Assembly: GCA_019747875.1 (NCBI GenBank) | Contig: JAIEQI010000078.1 | Span: 1 to 64,000 of the forward strand | Direction of reading: 5' to 3' | Length of the DNA: 64,000 nucleotides | DNA from: Candidatus Obscuribacterales bacterium | GTDB taxonomy: Bacteria; Cyanobacteriota; Vampirovibrionia; Obscuribacterales; Obscuribacteraceae | Shown: positions 1 to 8,238 of the stretch, piece after piece | Position numbering within the stretch: the stretch's first letter is position 1 | Layout of the letters: each line of letters opens with the position of its first letter | Translations under genes and position numbers: made by a program | The notes under the pieces: generated by a model | Databases searched by the model: none | Seen by the model: the letters and a program-made list of their open reading frames with translations, nothing else | What the model was told of the DNA's origin: nothing

Positions 1-180
1 TCCCGGGAGCGCCGGCGTCTCGCCGGCTTCTGATTCTGCTTGCAGTTCGGAAGACGACTGCTCAATTTCTGGGATCGCGTCTTGGTTCGCTCCCGGGAGC
101 GCCGGCGTCTCGCCGGCTTCTGATTCTGCTTGCAGTTCGGAAGACGACTGCTCAATTTCTGGGATCGAGTCTTGGTTCGC
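1..180. repeat. 90-bp tandem duplication carrying a palindrome
   Basis: Positions 1-90 and 91-180 are identical except for one base (position 77 c, position 167 a). A third unit begins at 181 but keeps only about the first 13 bases. Each full unit has GGAG, then C, then arms GCCGGC/GCCGGC around a 5-nt loop (GGAG at 6-9, arms at 11-16 and 22-27; the second copy is shifted by 90). The unit length is a multiple of three, so the reading frame of the overlapping gene is kept. More copies may lie left of the window edge. Confidence 0.95.
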
Positions 181-660
181 TCCCGGGAGCGCCAGTGGGT
201 TCGCTTCAGAGATCGCTAATGTCTCGCTAGCTACTCCGAATTGGGATGTGAGTAGCGCTCTTGGTCTCGATCTCTGAGCCACGATCAAAAGGATCACGCC
301 ACCACCCATGATGAATAGACCAAGATCACGAAACCACTCCTCCCGAAGACAACCTACGTTCAGCTTGTCACAAAGCGAAGCGCAAGCCACATAAAGAAAC
401 AGCGCAAATGGCAAGAAATAGCGCAGCACTTTTTTCCGAAATGGGCTTGAGTACAACGCACGCGTTTGCCCCCGCACCATTCCATCAATAAACGAAAGTC
501 CAAGAATCGCATACTCCTGCCAATGCAAGACCATTTCACCGAAGTGTCCGCCCAAGTACACTTCCCGACGAACAAAAACGATGCCAATTAATACAACTAG
601 CACTTCTATAAGTGCAAAACGTAACAGCCCAGCGAACCCAGATTTGGACGGAGCATTCAT
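1..660 (-). CDS. Partial membrane protein with 30-aa tandem repeat (C-terminus outside window)
   Basis: Reading leftwards from an ATG at 660, this frame stays open to the window edge and gives 220 residues with no stop. Hydrophobic segments lie at about residues 10-30, 80-97 and 112-129, so the N-terminal part is a small membrane protein. Residues 161-190 and 191-220 are two near-identical 30-residue units (ANQD, then IPEIEQSSS, then EAGETPALPG), the product of a 90-bp tandem duplication that carries a GC-rich palindrome. The start lies one base after the ruvA stop (TAA-T-ATG), so the gene is probably co-transcribed and translationally coupled with ruvA. The hydrophobic pattern loosely recalls isoprenylcysteine-methyltransferase-like proteins, but the catalytic half is missing and I do not assign a function. 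Confidence 0.7.
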   Translation of the reverse strand, partial: MNAPSKSGFAGLLRFALIEVLVVLIGIVFVRREVYLGGHFGEMVLHWQEYAILGLSFIDGMVRGQTRALYSSPFRKKVLRYFLPFALFLYVACASLCDKLNVGCLREEWFRDLGLFIMGGGVILLIVAQRSRPRALLTSQFGVASETLAISEANPLALPGANQDSIPEIEQSSSELQAESEAGETPALPGANQDAIPEIEQSSSELQAESEAGETPALPG

Positions 661-661
661 A

Positions 662-1288
662 TTAGTGATCTGCCGTACCGAGCACCTTCAAACTCTGCCG
701 CACAATAAGCTCAACATCGTCTTCCTTATTGTCCTCGGGAAGCCGCTTAAATGCTTGATTGATTTCGGTGATCGTATAACCCAACCCTTCAAGAATAAGG
801 CGAGCCTCATCTCGCGATGCACTCTTCGGCATCGGTTTACCAGGCGTGCTGCCTCGACGAACCTGCCATTCCTCTGTTTTGCTTTTTAGTTCCAAAATAA
901 TTCTCTGTGCAACTTTGGGTCCAACGCCAGGAGCTTGGCTCAGAGATTTATGATCTTCTGCAGCGACTGCGTCGGCAATCCGATCCGGTCCGAGTGTGCC
1001 GACAAGCGACAAAGCCATCTTTGGTCCAACTCCGGTAACGGACTGAAGAAGTGTAAACATCTCCTTCTCATCAAGCGACGCGAAGCCAAAGAGTTGCCAT
1101 TCATTTTCGCGGATTGAGAGCGACGTGTGAATGGTAACTTCATCGCCTACCTCTCCGACTTGCGCACTTGTAACACGCGCAACCAGAGCTTCAAAACCAA
1201 CTCCTCCAACATCTATAACCAGGCGATCCGCGGCTCCTCCAGAAAGGTCGCGAGACTGCAAAATTCCTCGTAGGAAAGCTATAACCAC
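662..1288 (-). CDS. ruvA: Holliday junction branch migration complex subunit RuvA
   Basis: RuvA binds Holliday junctions as a tetramer and loads the RuvB motor. The protein has an N-terminal OB-fold (residues 1-65, beginning VIAFLRG), two helix-hairpin-helix motifs (TGVGPKMAL near 85-93 and PGVGPKVAQRI at 120-130), and a C-terminal RuvB-contacting domain after a variable linker. I place the start at the GTG at 1288, giving 208 aa, close to the usual length of about 200. An AAAGGA lies 10 nt upstream and family members start with this segment. An ATG at 1339 would add 17 residues not typical of the family. The stop is one base from the next gene's ATG. The ELKSK-x-EEW segment resembles cyanobacterial RuvA, which is a weak taxonomic hint. 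Confidence 0.95.
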   Translation of the reverse strand: MVIAFLRGILQSRDLSGGAADRLVIDVGGVGFEALVARVTSAQVGEVGDEVTIHTSLSIRENEWQLFGFASLDEKEMFTLLQSVTGVGPKMALSLVGTLGPDRIADAVAAEDHKSLSQAPGVGPKVAQRIILELKSKTEEWQVRRGSTPGKPMPKSASRDEARLILEGLGYTITEINQAFKRLPEDNKEDDVELIVRQSLKVLGTADH

Positions 1289-1370
1289 CGCAGAATAATC
1301 CTTTCGCCCATCTGCACCGCAGATCGGGGAGCTATTCACTGCTATTCATGGTTGTGCGATTAAAGAGATA

Positions 1371-1444
1371 TCGGGGCGAGAGGATTTGAACCTCCGGCCT
1401 TCCGCACCCGAAACGGACACGCTACCAAGCTGCGCTACGCCCCG
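1371..1444 (-). tRNA. tRNA-Pro (anticodon CGG)
   Basis: The minus strand folds as a full cloverleaf. The 7-bp acceptor stem is CGGGGCG/CGCCCCG, the D-stem GCGC/GCGT, the anticodon stem TCCGT/GCGGA with loop TTCGGGT (anticodon CGG), and the T-arm GGAGG-TTCGAAT-CCTCT, with discriminator A. CGGGG at the 5' end and the GGTTCGAATCC core are typical of tRNA-Pro. CCA is not encoded. An AT-rich TATGATAATAT box lies about 9 nt upstream of the 5' end and could be the -10 region. Confidence 0.95.
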
Positions 1445-1661
1445 ATGAATGCCATATTATCATAGCGATGCCTCTTGGAAATCTCATCGTCAACGCTAAT
1501 TCACATTAAGCCAAGTTCCGACAAAGGGTCGAAACTGGAGTAACAGAAGCATCAGCGAGGGCAATTACATAATTTTCTATCAGCTGGTGAAGAGTGATGA
1601 GATCGAGGTAAAGAGAGTAATTCACTCCAAACGGAACCTGCACAAGGCACTCTTAGAGTGA

Positions 1662-2573
1662 CTACTCAGCCATAAAGGTTTGATTGCCACCGGCATCACG
1701 TGCCTGGGACATGGCGGCCCTCGCATATGACAGAAGCATCGTACCCTCTGTATCCATTTCGGTTTTGAACTGGGAAATGCCAATGCTCACGGTGGCCGTT
1801 GCCGTCTTGTCGGCGAATGTAAAAGCATTCTCAGCAACCCGGATGCGCGCTCGTTCAGCCACCTCGACAGCCCCATCGGCATTGGTGAACGGCAACACCA
1901 GCACAAATTCGTAAGGTCCTGTTCTGGCAAGCAAATCAGCCTTTCGCAAGCCTCTCGCCAGGACTTCGGCCATCTGCGCCAGCAATGCATCGATGCCCTT
2001 TTGCCCATGCTGCTTCAGCAGCTCCTTTTGATGGTCGACTTCAATTGTCATAACCGTCAAAAGGTTGTTGTACCTTGAACATTGACTGAGTTCAGTTTTC
2101 AGAAATTCAGCCAGGTATCTTGAATTGCGCAGTGAAGTCAAATTATCGGTAAGTGAAAGCTCTGTAACCTGGCTTTCCTTTCTTCGAAGCTCGTCACGCA
2201 GGAGTTTCTCTTTCAGGACCGTCTTCACCAGGGACAAAACATCCTGGGGCTCAAGCGGTTTCACAAGAATCGGATTCTCTTCAAGCTCAATTGTCGGAGG
2301 CGTAACCTGCCCCTCGGCACGCAAGAAGATCACAGGAATGTATTTTGTCTTCTCGTCTGCTGCAAGGCGCCCGAAAACGTCCAAGCCACTCATCAAAGGC
2401 ATTTGCAGGTCAAGAAGAATGACATCAGGCGTACGTACTTTGCAGGCAGCCAGAGCCTTAAATCCATCACTTGCTAGAGTGATTGTGTAACCAGCATTCT
2501 TCAGAAACTCTGCCACCAAAGCCAACTCAGCCTGCTGGTCATCGACTATAAGCACGCACTGGCTTTCTTTCAC
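1662..2573 (-). CDS. Response regulator: receiver domain + degenerate GGDEF domain
   Basis: A 303-aa two-domain signalling protein. The receiver domain (residues 5-120) has acidic pair D11/D12, phospho-acceptor D55 in VILLDLQMP, and K105. The usual switch Ser/Thr is Arg (R85 in IFLRA), so phospho-switching may be altered. The second domain (about 137-300) has the GGDEF fold signature DNLTSLRNSR at 143-152, but the catalytic GGDEF position reads GPYEF (219-223). The metal- and substrate-binding Gly and Asp are replaced, so cyclic-di-GMP synthesis is unlikely. A role as a receptor or protein-interaction module is possible. The start is GTG. It is transcribed divergently from the first polysaccharide gene and could be a regulator of it (inference from position only). 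A TAAAAT hexamer on the minus strand at 2614-2619 is a possible -10 element. Confidence 0.92.
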   Translation of the reverse strand: MKESQCVLIVDDQQAELALVAEFLKNAGYTITLASDGFKALAACKVRTPDVILLDLQMPLMSGLDVFGRLAADEKTKYIPVIFLRAEGQVTPPTIELEENPILVKPLEPQDVLSLVKTVLKEKLLRDELRRKESQVTELSLTDNLTSLRNSRYLAEFLKTELSQCSRYNNLLTVMTIEVDHQKELLKQHGQKGIDALLAQMAEVLARGLRKADLLARTGPYEFVLVLPFTNADGAVEVAERARIRVAENAFTFADKTATATVSIGISQFKTEMDTEGTMLLSYARAAMSQARDAGGNQTFMAE

Positions 2574-2769
2574 TTGGAAACCGCTTTCTTGCAGCTAGTA
2601 AGAACCCGGATTTATTTTAGCCCATTCTCTCTGGGTGAAAGCCAGTAAATGGTTTTGACGCTCAGCTATGTAATAATCTTGGCAAGCTAAAACTGACCTC
2701 GGAGCTCCTAAAAGCTTCGAATCAAAAATTGTTTCTTCCCGCAACGAAGTCTTTACGCCAGGATTTTCA

Positions 2770-4809
2770 ATGGCTTCAAAAACGGCTAGCCAAAATTCCT
2801 ATACAAATGCTGCTCTTGCAGGATTAGAAGATTCGGCAGCAAAGAAACAGACGCACAACCACCGCATATGGTGCGCTGGTCAAGAAAACATTTGGTTCAT
2901 TTCGATTCTTTTCTGTTTTATTTGTGCACTTCTCAGCCTGGGTTCGACCAACTATCCCGTAAATGATGACTGGATATTTGGGTTACCGGTCCAAAACTTT
3001 TTGGAGACGGGTCAGCTGCAGTATTGCGCGGCAGGTCCACTCGCGTATCCGCTAATAATGCTCGGAATTGTCACATCCTACGCAATTGGATTTTCGTACC
3101 AGAATTTGCATATGGTTTCATCGGCGTTTGCGTTGACTTCCGCCGTGGGTTTGTATTGCGCCTTGCTTGAGCTACGCGTGACGAGAACACTCTCAGCACT
3201 AGCGGTCGCAACATTCTTATTCAATCCATTAACGCTGAATTTATCCACCCACTTCATGACAGAGACAGCTGCAATGTCCGGGATCTGCTGGTACAGCTGG
3301 GCAATGATCCGATACTTCAAATTTGGAAGTTACCGGCAGCTACTAATCGCTGGCGTTGTTTTGTCCCTAACAGTTGCTACACGGCAGCCACTCGCTGTGT
3401 TGGTTCTGGCTAATTCCTCAATTTTCCTGAAGGAGTTGCGCACAGATTGGCGAAAAGCTGTAGCTCTAGCGAGTCTTTTAATTGCCGCGCCAGTCACTAC
3501 TTACTTTCTTGCCGATAGAATGTTGACCATAAACTCGTTTTGTCCACAACAATTCGATCGATTGAAATACCTACTCGAGGAGAACCTTCTTTCAGGAATT
3601 GCGGATCCGTTGAACTTTTTCTTCAAGGAATGGCTGATTTTAGGACAGGTAACTTCTTATTTGGCACTCTTTTTGTTACCGGTCATTATCGGCGCTGTTC
3701 CATTTCTCATCACGCACATAAAAGAAGTTGTCCGAAATCCGAACAAAGGCAATACAAGGGATAGCGCTAAGAAACAAAACTTCGGTTCAGTGTGGCAACT
3801 CGCTGCGATCGGATTAACGTCATTTGCGCTGAGTATTCTTCCGCTAAAGTACGGCATAGAGAACCTGCAATCCTATTTTCCGTACTTTCGGAATTTGATT
3901 TCACCTCCACTGGTCGGAGTCTATGGACTATTTCCAGGGTTCCATCTTGCGGAAAATAGATTTCTATCGTCGCTATTGAGCTTAATCGCAGAGCCCTGCT
4001 CCTTTCTGCTAATAGCGTGGTTGGGAATGGCACTGATCGCTACAAAGTCCAATGGTTATTCCGATGACACAAAAACCGAGGAGAAAATAACGGACTGGCT
4101 GAGCTTTTCTGCCGGCAGCTTGACCGCTTACGTATGTCTTTTCATGGTGGTTTTACGATTTGACAGGTATATTCTGCCGCTGCTTCCAATCTTGCTGCTG
4201 ATACTCGTATTTGATCTCAGCAAAAGAATTCGTGCAGAGCTGAGCAGTCGTCCTGACAGTCCTGATTCTACCGCACAAAAGCAGACAGGGACAGATAGGA
4301 CTTCCGCTCTCCACACGTCAAAGATAGCCATTAAGGCCAGCATAGCATGCAGCGCTGTGGCACTCCTGTTCTTGGGCACGTATTCTATTTTGGCTCTACA
4401 CGACCTATTCAACTTTACGCGTGCCCGCTGGCAAGCCTTGAATTTTTTGCTTGCGCAAGATATCAGTCCGCGGAGAATCGATGGCGGTCCCGAGTTCAAC
4501 ATTCCAAACAACATTTGGCTGCTCAATTTGATGAATCAAGCAGAGGACGCGTGTGACTATAAGGCTCGCTTGAAAGGGGAGCATGCAGGGTCTGGGTACA
4601 GGTGGTGGCCGGTTCCGAGTACCGAATTCGTAGTCTCTCAGGTACCGATAAGTGGATACGAACAAATTGGTCGGTTTCCATATTTCAGCGACATAAAACT
4701 GTCCACGTCGTCCATTCTTGTTTTGAAAAAATCACAAAGGTCAGCGCCGCTTCTATTCTCCAACAGCAACAAGCCAGAACCCTCTGCGTCAAATGTGGAG
4801 GAACAATAA
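2770..4809 (+). CDS. GT-C-type membrane glycosyltransferase-like protein, NDDW family (copy 1)
   Basis: A 679-aa polytopic protein with a cytoplasmic N-terminus of about 40 residues and roughly 11-13 membrane helices. The first periplasmic loop has NDDW (residues 65-68), in the place where GT-C (PMT_2/ArnT-like) enzymes keep catalytic acidic residues. A conserved LSTHFMTET segment follows. The C-terminal region has RARW followed by a RIDGG motif that recurs in the two related proteins here. GT-C enzymes transfer sugars from polyprenyl-phosphate donors on the outer face of the inner membrane. An AGGA lies about 8 nt upstream of the ATG. It is the first gene of a three-gene operon and overlaps the next gene as TAATG. 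Substrate unknown; a polysaccharide-modifying role is inferred from context. Confidence 0.88.
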   Translation: MASKTASQNSYTNAALAGLEDSAAKKQTHNHRIWCAGQENIWFISILFCFICALLSLGSTNYPVNDDWIFGLPVQNFLETGQLQYCAAGPLAYPLIMLGIVTSYAIGFSYQNLHMVSSAFALTSAVGLYCALLELRVTRTLSALAVATFLFNPLTLNLSTHFMTETAAMSGICWYSWAMIRYFKFGSYRQLLIAGVVLSLTVATRQPLAVLVLANSSIFLKELRTDWRKAVALASLLIAAPVTTYFLADRMLTINSFCPQQFDRLKYLLEENLLSGIADPLNFFFKEWLILGQVTSYLALFLLPVIIGAVPFLITHIKEVVRNPNKGNTRDSAKKQNFGSVWQLAAIGLTSFALSILPLKYGIENLQSYFPYFRNLISPPLVGVYGLFPGFHLAENRFLSSLLSLIAEPCSFLLIAWLGMALIATKSNGYSDDTKTEEKITDWLSFSAGSLTAYVCLFMVVLRFDRYILPLLPILLLILVFDLSKRIRAELSSRPDSPDSTAQKQTGTDRTSALHTSKIAIKASIACSAVALLFLGTYSILALHDLFNFTRARWQALNFLLAQDISPRRIDGGPEFNIPNNIWLLNLMNQAEDACDYKARLKGEHAGSGYRWWPVPSTEFVVSQVPISGYEQIGRFPYFSDIKLSTSSILVLKKSQRSAPLLFSNSNKPEPSASNVEEQ

Positions 4810-6689
4810 TGATCGTCGAAGAGAAACGAGATCAAATTGCTGCGGTCGCCAAAAGTAACAGTACGGCGGCTGAGCACCCGCAAGTCAAATCAAATAACAC
4901 ACACAAATTTGAACGAATTTTTCTTCTTCTGGTTCTCCTTCTTTTTGGATGTTCGCTCTTCTACATAGGGAAATTAGATGTTCCAATCTACGACGACTGG
5001 ACCTATGCTTGGTCTGTTCAGAATTTGATTTCCACGGGCAAATTGCATTATCTGGCTTGCTTTGCTGGACATATCCCAGGCATAATCATAGCCGCAGTAA
5101 TTTGCAATTTATTCGGATTCTCCTTTTCGACATTGCACATTATCACAGCAGGCTTTGCCGTTTTGATGTGCGTAGGATTCTATCGCTGCATTTTGGAATT
5201 GAAACAGTCCCCGCTCATCGCAAGCAGCGCGACGTTGTTGCTTCTGTTCAACCCACTTGTACTTATCTTATCCACGACCTTCATGACCGACATTCCATTC
5301 CTTTGCTTCATGGTGTGGGGTTTCTGGTCACTTTTGAAAATGCTTAAATCCGAAAGGTCGTTGAAGTATGCTTTTTTTGGCTCCCTGGCGTTATGTCTAG
5401 CGATCACAACTCGCCAAATTGGAATCGCTCTCTTACCTGCTTACTTGCTGGCGGGCTTTTTCCTGTGGAAACGAAACAAGAAAACTGCAATCGCTGCGAT
5501 GACTCTATTCCTCCTGCCACCAACGATTGGTTATCTCGCAACGAACCAGATTTTGCAAAATGCTTCGCAGTACCCTAATGACTATCTGCGAATCTCGGTA
5601 GCAGCAACTGATACCATCAATTCTTGGTTTCGCCGCCCGGAAACATGCTTCGGTGCCATAGCAGACTATTTTCCACAAGTCATGTGCTATCTAGGTTTGT
5701 TCACTCTGCCAATAGGAATTTGCTTAACCACTGGCTCGATTTCAAAGGCGATACGTGCTCTACTTTGCTCCACAAAAGAAACTGAGCCCAGTACTTCAAT
5801 GGATCCAAAAGCAACCCGGCAAGCATTGATGTTTTCGATGCTCATTATCGGTTTGCCGCTTATTTTGCAAGTCGTACTTCAAGATCGATTTCTTCCATTT
5901 TACCCGCAACTATTTTGCAGCCTTTTGCCAGGTCAATACGCACAACTCTCGAATCTGCCCGTTTCAGCGCCGGAGCATATGAGGCTCCTAACAGTTCTTT
6001 CAGCTCTAAATGCGACGGTCGTCATCACTGTTTGTTGGGTTTCAATCTTTCGTTTGTTCAAAAATGAACCCGGACTTGATCACGTTGCAATTTGCGATCA
6101 AAACTTACTAGCGCAAGCACCGCCCAAAAGACAATTCCTGATCTGCGTGGCTTTATCCTTTTCTATCTTAACGGCGATCGCAGTTCTTCAAGGCGCAATT
6201 ACACCAGCGGATCGGTATCTTCTAGCATTAGTTCCTCCATTTCTGATTCTCCTTTTTGGAGGCTCCTTTTCAATATTTGCCAATCGCACTTCAATAGTTG
6301 TTCTGCTAACTGCATGTCTTTTGTTTTCAGCTTACTCTGTTGTTGGCGCCAGAGACTGGGCAGAATTCACTCGCGCCCGATGGACTTGCATTGATGCAAT
6401 GGAGAGCCGTGGAATAACGGTCTTCGATATGGACGCTGGTCCGGAATACATCTACATGCGCGCTTCATCAATCTATGAGCATTGCAATCCACCCAGCGAT
6501 CCGCACACATGGAGTAAAGATATGCGAGGCGAGAATGAGCGAGCCGAATTGCGTTTCTGGCCGGTACTGGGTGAAACGTTTATTGTAAATCCACAAGCAC
6601 TTAACGGGTACCATGCAATCTTCACAGTTCCATTTAGAAGCCAATTACGCAATGCGGACCTTAATATGTCTGTCTGGCAAAGAAATTGA
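4809..6689 (+). CDS. GT-C-type membrane glycosyltransferase-like protein, NDDW family (copy 2)
   Basis: A 626-aa paralogue of the preceding gene with the same layout: cytoplasmic N-terminus, first membrane helix at about 37-55, then acidic loop YDDW (residues 61-64), LSTTFMTDIPF, and a C-terminal TRARW followed by DMDAG. I chose the ATG at 4809 because it overlaps the upstream stop (TAATG) and is preceded by GGAGG at the right distance. The open frame extends upstream to 4602, but those residues would lie inside the previous gene. The overlap suggests translational coupling. The two paralogues may act on successive sugars or different lipid-linked donors (inference). Confidence 0.88.
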   Translation: MIVEEKRDQIAAVAKSNSTAAEHPQVKSNNTHKFERIFLLLVLLLFGCSLFYIGKLDVPIYDDWTYAWSVQNLISTGKLHYLACFAGHIPGIIIAAVICNLFGFSFSTLHIITAGFAVLMCVGFYRCILELKQSPLIASSATLLLLFNPLVLILSTTFMTDIPFLCFMVWGFWSLLKMLKSERSLKYAFFGSLALCLAITTRQIGIALLPAYLLAGFFLWKRNKKTAIAAMTLFLLPPTIGYLATNQILQNASQYPNDYLRISVAATDTINSWFRRPETCFGAIADYFPQVMCYLGLFTLPIGICLTTGSISKAIRALLCSTKETEPSTSMDPKATRQALMFSMLIIGLPLILQVVLQDRFLPFYPQLFCSLLPGQYAQLSNLPVSAPEHMRLLTVLSALNATVVITVCWVSIFRLFKNEPGLDHVAICDQNLLAQAPPKRQFLICVALSFSILTAIAVLQGAITPADRYLLALVPPFLILLFGGSFSIFANRTSIVVLLTACLLFSAYSVVGARDWAEFTRARWTCIDAMESRGITVFDMDAGPEYIYMRASSIYEHCNPPSDPHTWSKDMRGENERAELRFWPVLGETFIVNPQALNGYHAIFTVPFRSQLRNADLNMSVWQRN

Positions 6690-6702
6690 GGAGAACTGTC
6701 GG

Positions 6703-8223
6703 TTGAGTAAAAGAAAGGCGCCACCGATATTCATCCTCACGGTGCTATGCGCTCTGTTATTGATGGAACTCATCATCCTGCCCCTGCTTGAAACAGCCGG
6801 AGTAAATGCAGGAGCAAGATGGACCGAAGAAAATAAGCGCTTGATCCATATGAATCTGCTTCGCAATGCTTGCAACAAAGAGAATGCCATATGGAGATCG
6901 GCATTGCATGGTCCAAGAGCACAGGCAGGACATCCTCGAATTTTAGTAGTGGGCGATTCATTCGTCTGGGGTGACGGTTACGCAAATGCCAATGATCTTT
7001 GGTGGCGACTTCTGGAACGCGAACTCCACAAGCGCGGCTTTGAGAATGCAGAAGTCTGCGCGGTCGGGCTTTTTGGTTTCTCGATGCGAAATGAAATCGA
7101 TGCGGCGAAAAAAGCAATCAAAGATCTCAATCCAGATATTATCGTTTGGGGCTATCTGGCCAACGATGCCGATGAGGGTTTGGTCCAGCAAGCACCTTTG
7201 GTTAGCAGGCTTAATTCTTTGACCAAACACTTTCGATTTCTGTTTCCTCAGCTCTGTGTTTATGCAAACACGAAATTGTCCGGTCACATCGACGAACTTA
7301 TGTCATCGCTTACAGGTGTACCGAAAGACTATTTGGATTGGGAAAGCAAGCTTGTAGTGGGTTCCAACTTCGAGCAGTTCAAAGTCACGCTGTATCAATT
7401 GGGTGACCTGTTTACCAACTTCAACAAGCCAGCGGTGCTCGTCTGCTTACCGACGCAGCCTGTTCGCGGCTATCATGAAACACGATTCCAACCCGTCAAA
7501 GCATTTTTGCGGCTTCTCAATATTGAATTTCTGGACTTGTCGAATGGCTACCTGGATTGGTTTGATAACGAGCACAAACGGACAGAAAGAGCGGGACATC
7601 CAAAGGCAGGTGTCCATTTGTTGACCATCACGCCAGGAAACATGCACCCTAGCGCTGCACTGGGGCAATATTATGCAAATTCCGTCGCCGACTATTTGTT
7701 AGCTTGCCACAACAAATGCTTTGAAAAATCGATTCAGAATTCGCCGTCAGAGCGCTCCATGACTAATAAGATAGTTAATCCCAGCGGCGTCATAAACGAT
7801 TGCCTACCACCAAGCTCCATTATGGAATTTCAAGAAACAGAACATGGCTATCAATTCAAAATTCCGAAAGACGAACATCAGCTGTTCATGCCTTTAAATC
7901 GCCCATTCGTACAGCTCAATTTGAAAGAACCACAGATGGTGCAAGCGCTCGAACTTCGAGGCAAGTCCTTAGCGAGTGCACAAGTTTTCATCACCACGGA
8001 GAATAAGATCCTGCAACGAGACACGGGAACACTAAGAGATCTCGGAAGAAAAACAGCCATCGCATCTGGTGCAAAAAGATCCACAAACTCAAGCAGAGGA
8101 ATTCCGGCTATCAGCTGGGTAATCAACTTCGACGAACCCGTAAATACAATCAGAATTTCCGGAACCGAATTTGCCGATCCAGCAGACAAGCGGATCGAAT
8201 TGGTGTTACATATAAAACGATAA
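6703..8223 (+). CDS. SGNH-hydrolase-like membrane-anchored protein
   Basis: About 506 aa with an N-terminal membrane anchor (residues 8-30) followed by an SGNH-type domain. Block I is VVGDSFVWG with predicted nucleophile S86. A block III-like WGYLANDAD follows. The terminal His motif reads GNMHPS, where the usual Asp of DxxH/DxH is Asn. A C-terminal domain of about 150 residues (after roughly residue 360) looks beta-rich. I chose the TTG at 6703 because GAGGAG lies 9 nt upstream; ATGs at 6613 and 6652 lie inside the previous gene. Such proteins act as sugar O-acetyltransferases or esterases outside the membrane. It is third in an operon with two GT-C proteins and has no MBOAT partner nearby. 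Confidence 0.82.
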   Translation: MSKRKAPPIFILTVLCALLLMELIILPLLETAGVNAGARWTEENKRLIHMNLLRNACNKENAIWRSALHGPRAQAGHPRILVVGDSFVWGDGYANANDLWWRLLERELHKRGFENAEVCAVGLFGFSMRNEIDAAKKAIKDLNPDIIVWGYLANDADEGLVQQAPLVSRLNSLTKHFRFLFPQLCVYANTKLSGHIDELMSSLTGVPKDYLDWESKLVVGSNFEQFKVTLYQLGDLFTNFNKPAVLVCLPTQPVRGYHETRFQPVKAFLRLLNIEFLDLSNGYLDWFDNEHKRTERAGHPKAGVHLLTITPGNMHPSAALGQYYANSVADYLLACHNKCFEKSIQNSPSERSMTNKIVNPSGVINDCLPPSSIMEFQETEHGYQFKIPKDEHQLFMPLNRPFVQLNLKEPQMVQALELRGKSLASAQVFITTENKILQRDTGTLRDLGRKTAIASGAKRSTNSSRGIPAISWVINFDEPVNTIRISGTEFADPADKRIELVLHIKR

Positions 8224-8238
8224 CTCTCTGGATGTCTT

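Noticed and set aside
1..180. Possible CRISPR array
   Set aside because: The repeat is a 90-bp direct tandem without distinct unique spacers and is part of a coding frame.
4602..4808. N-terminal extension of the second GT-C gene
   Set aside because: It lies wholly inside the preceding gene; the ATG at 4809 with GGAGG and TAATG overlap explains the start better.
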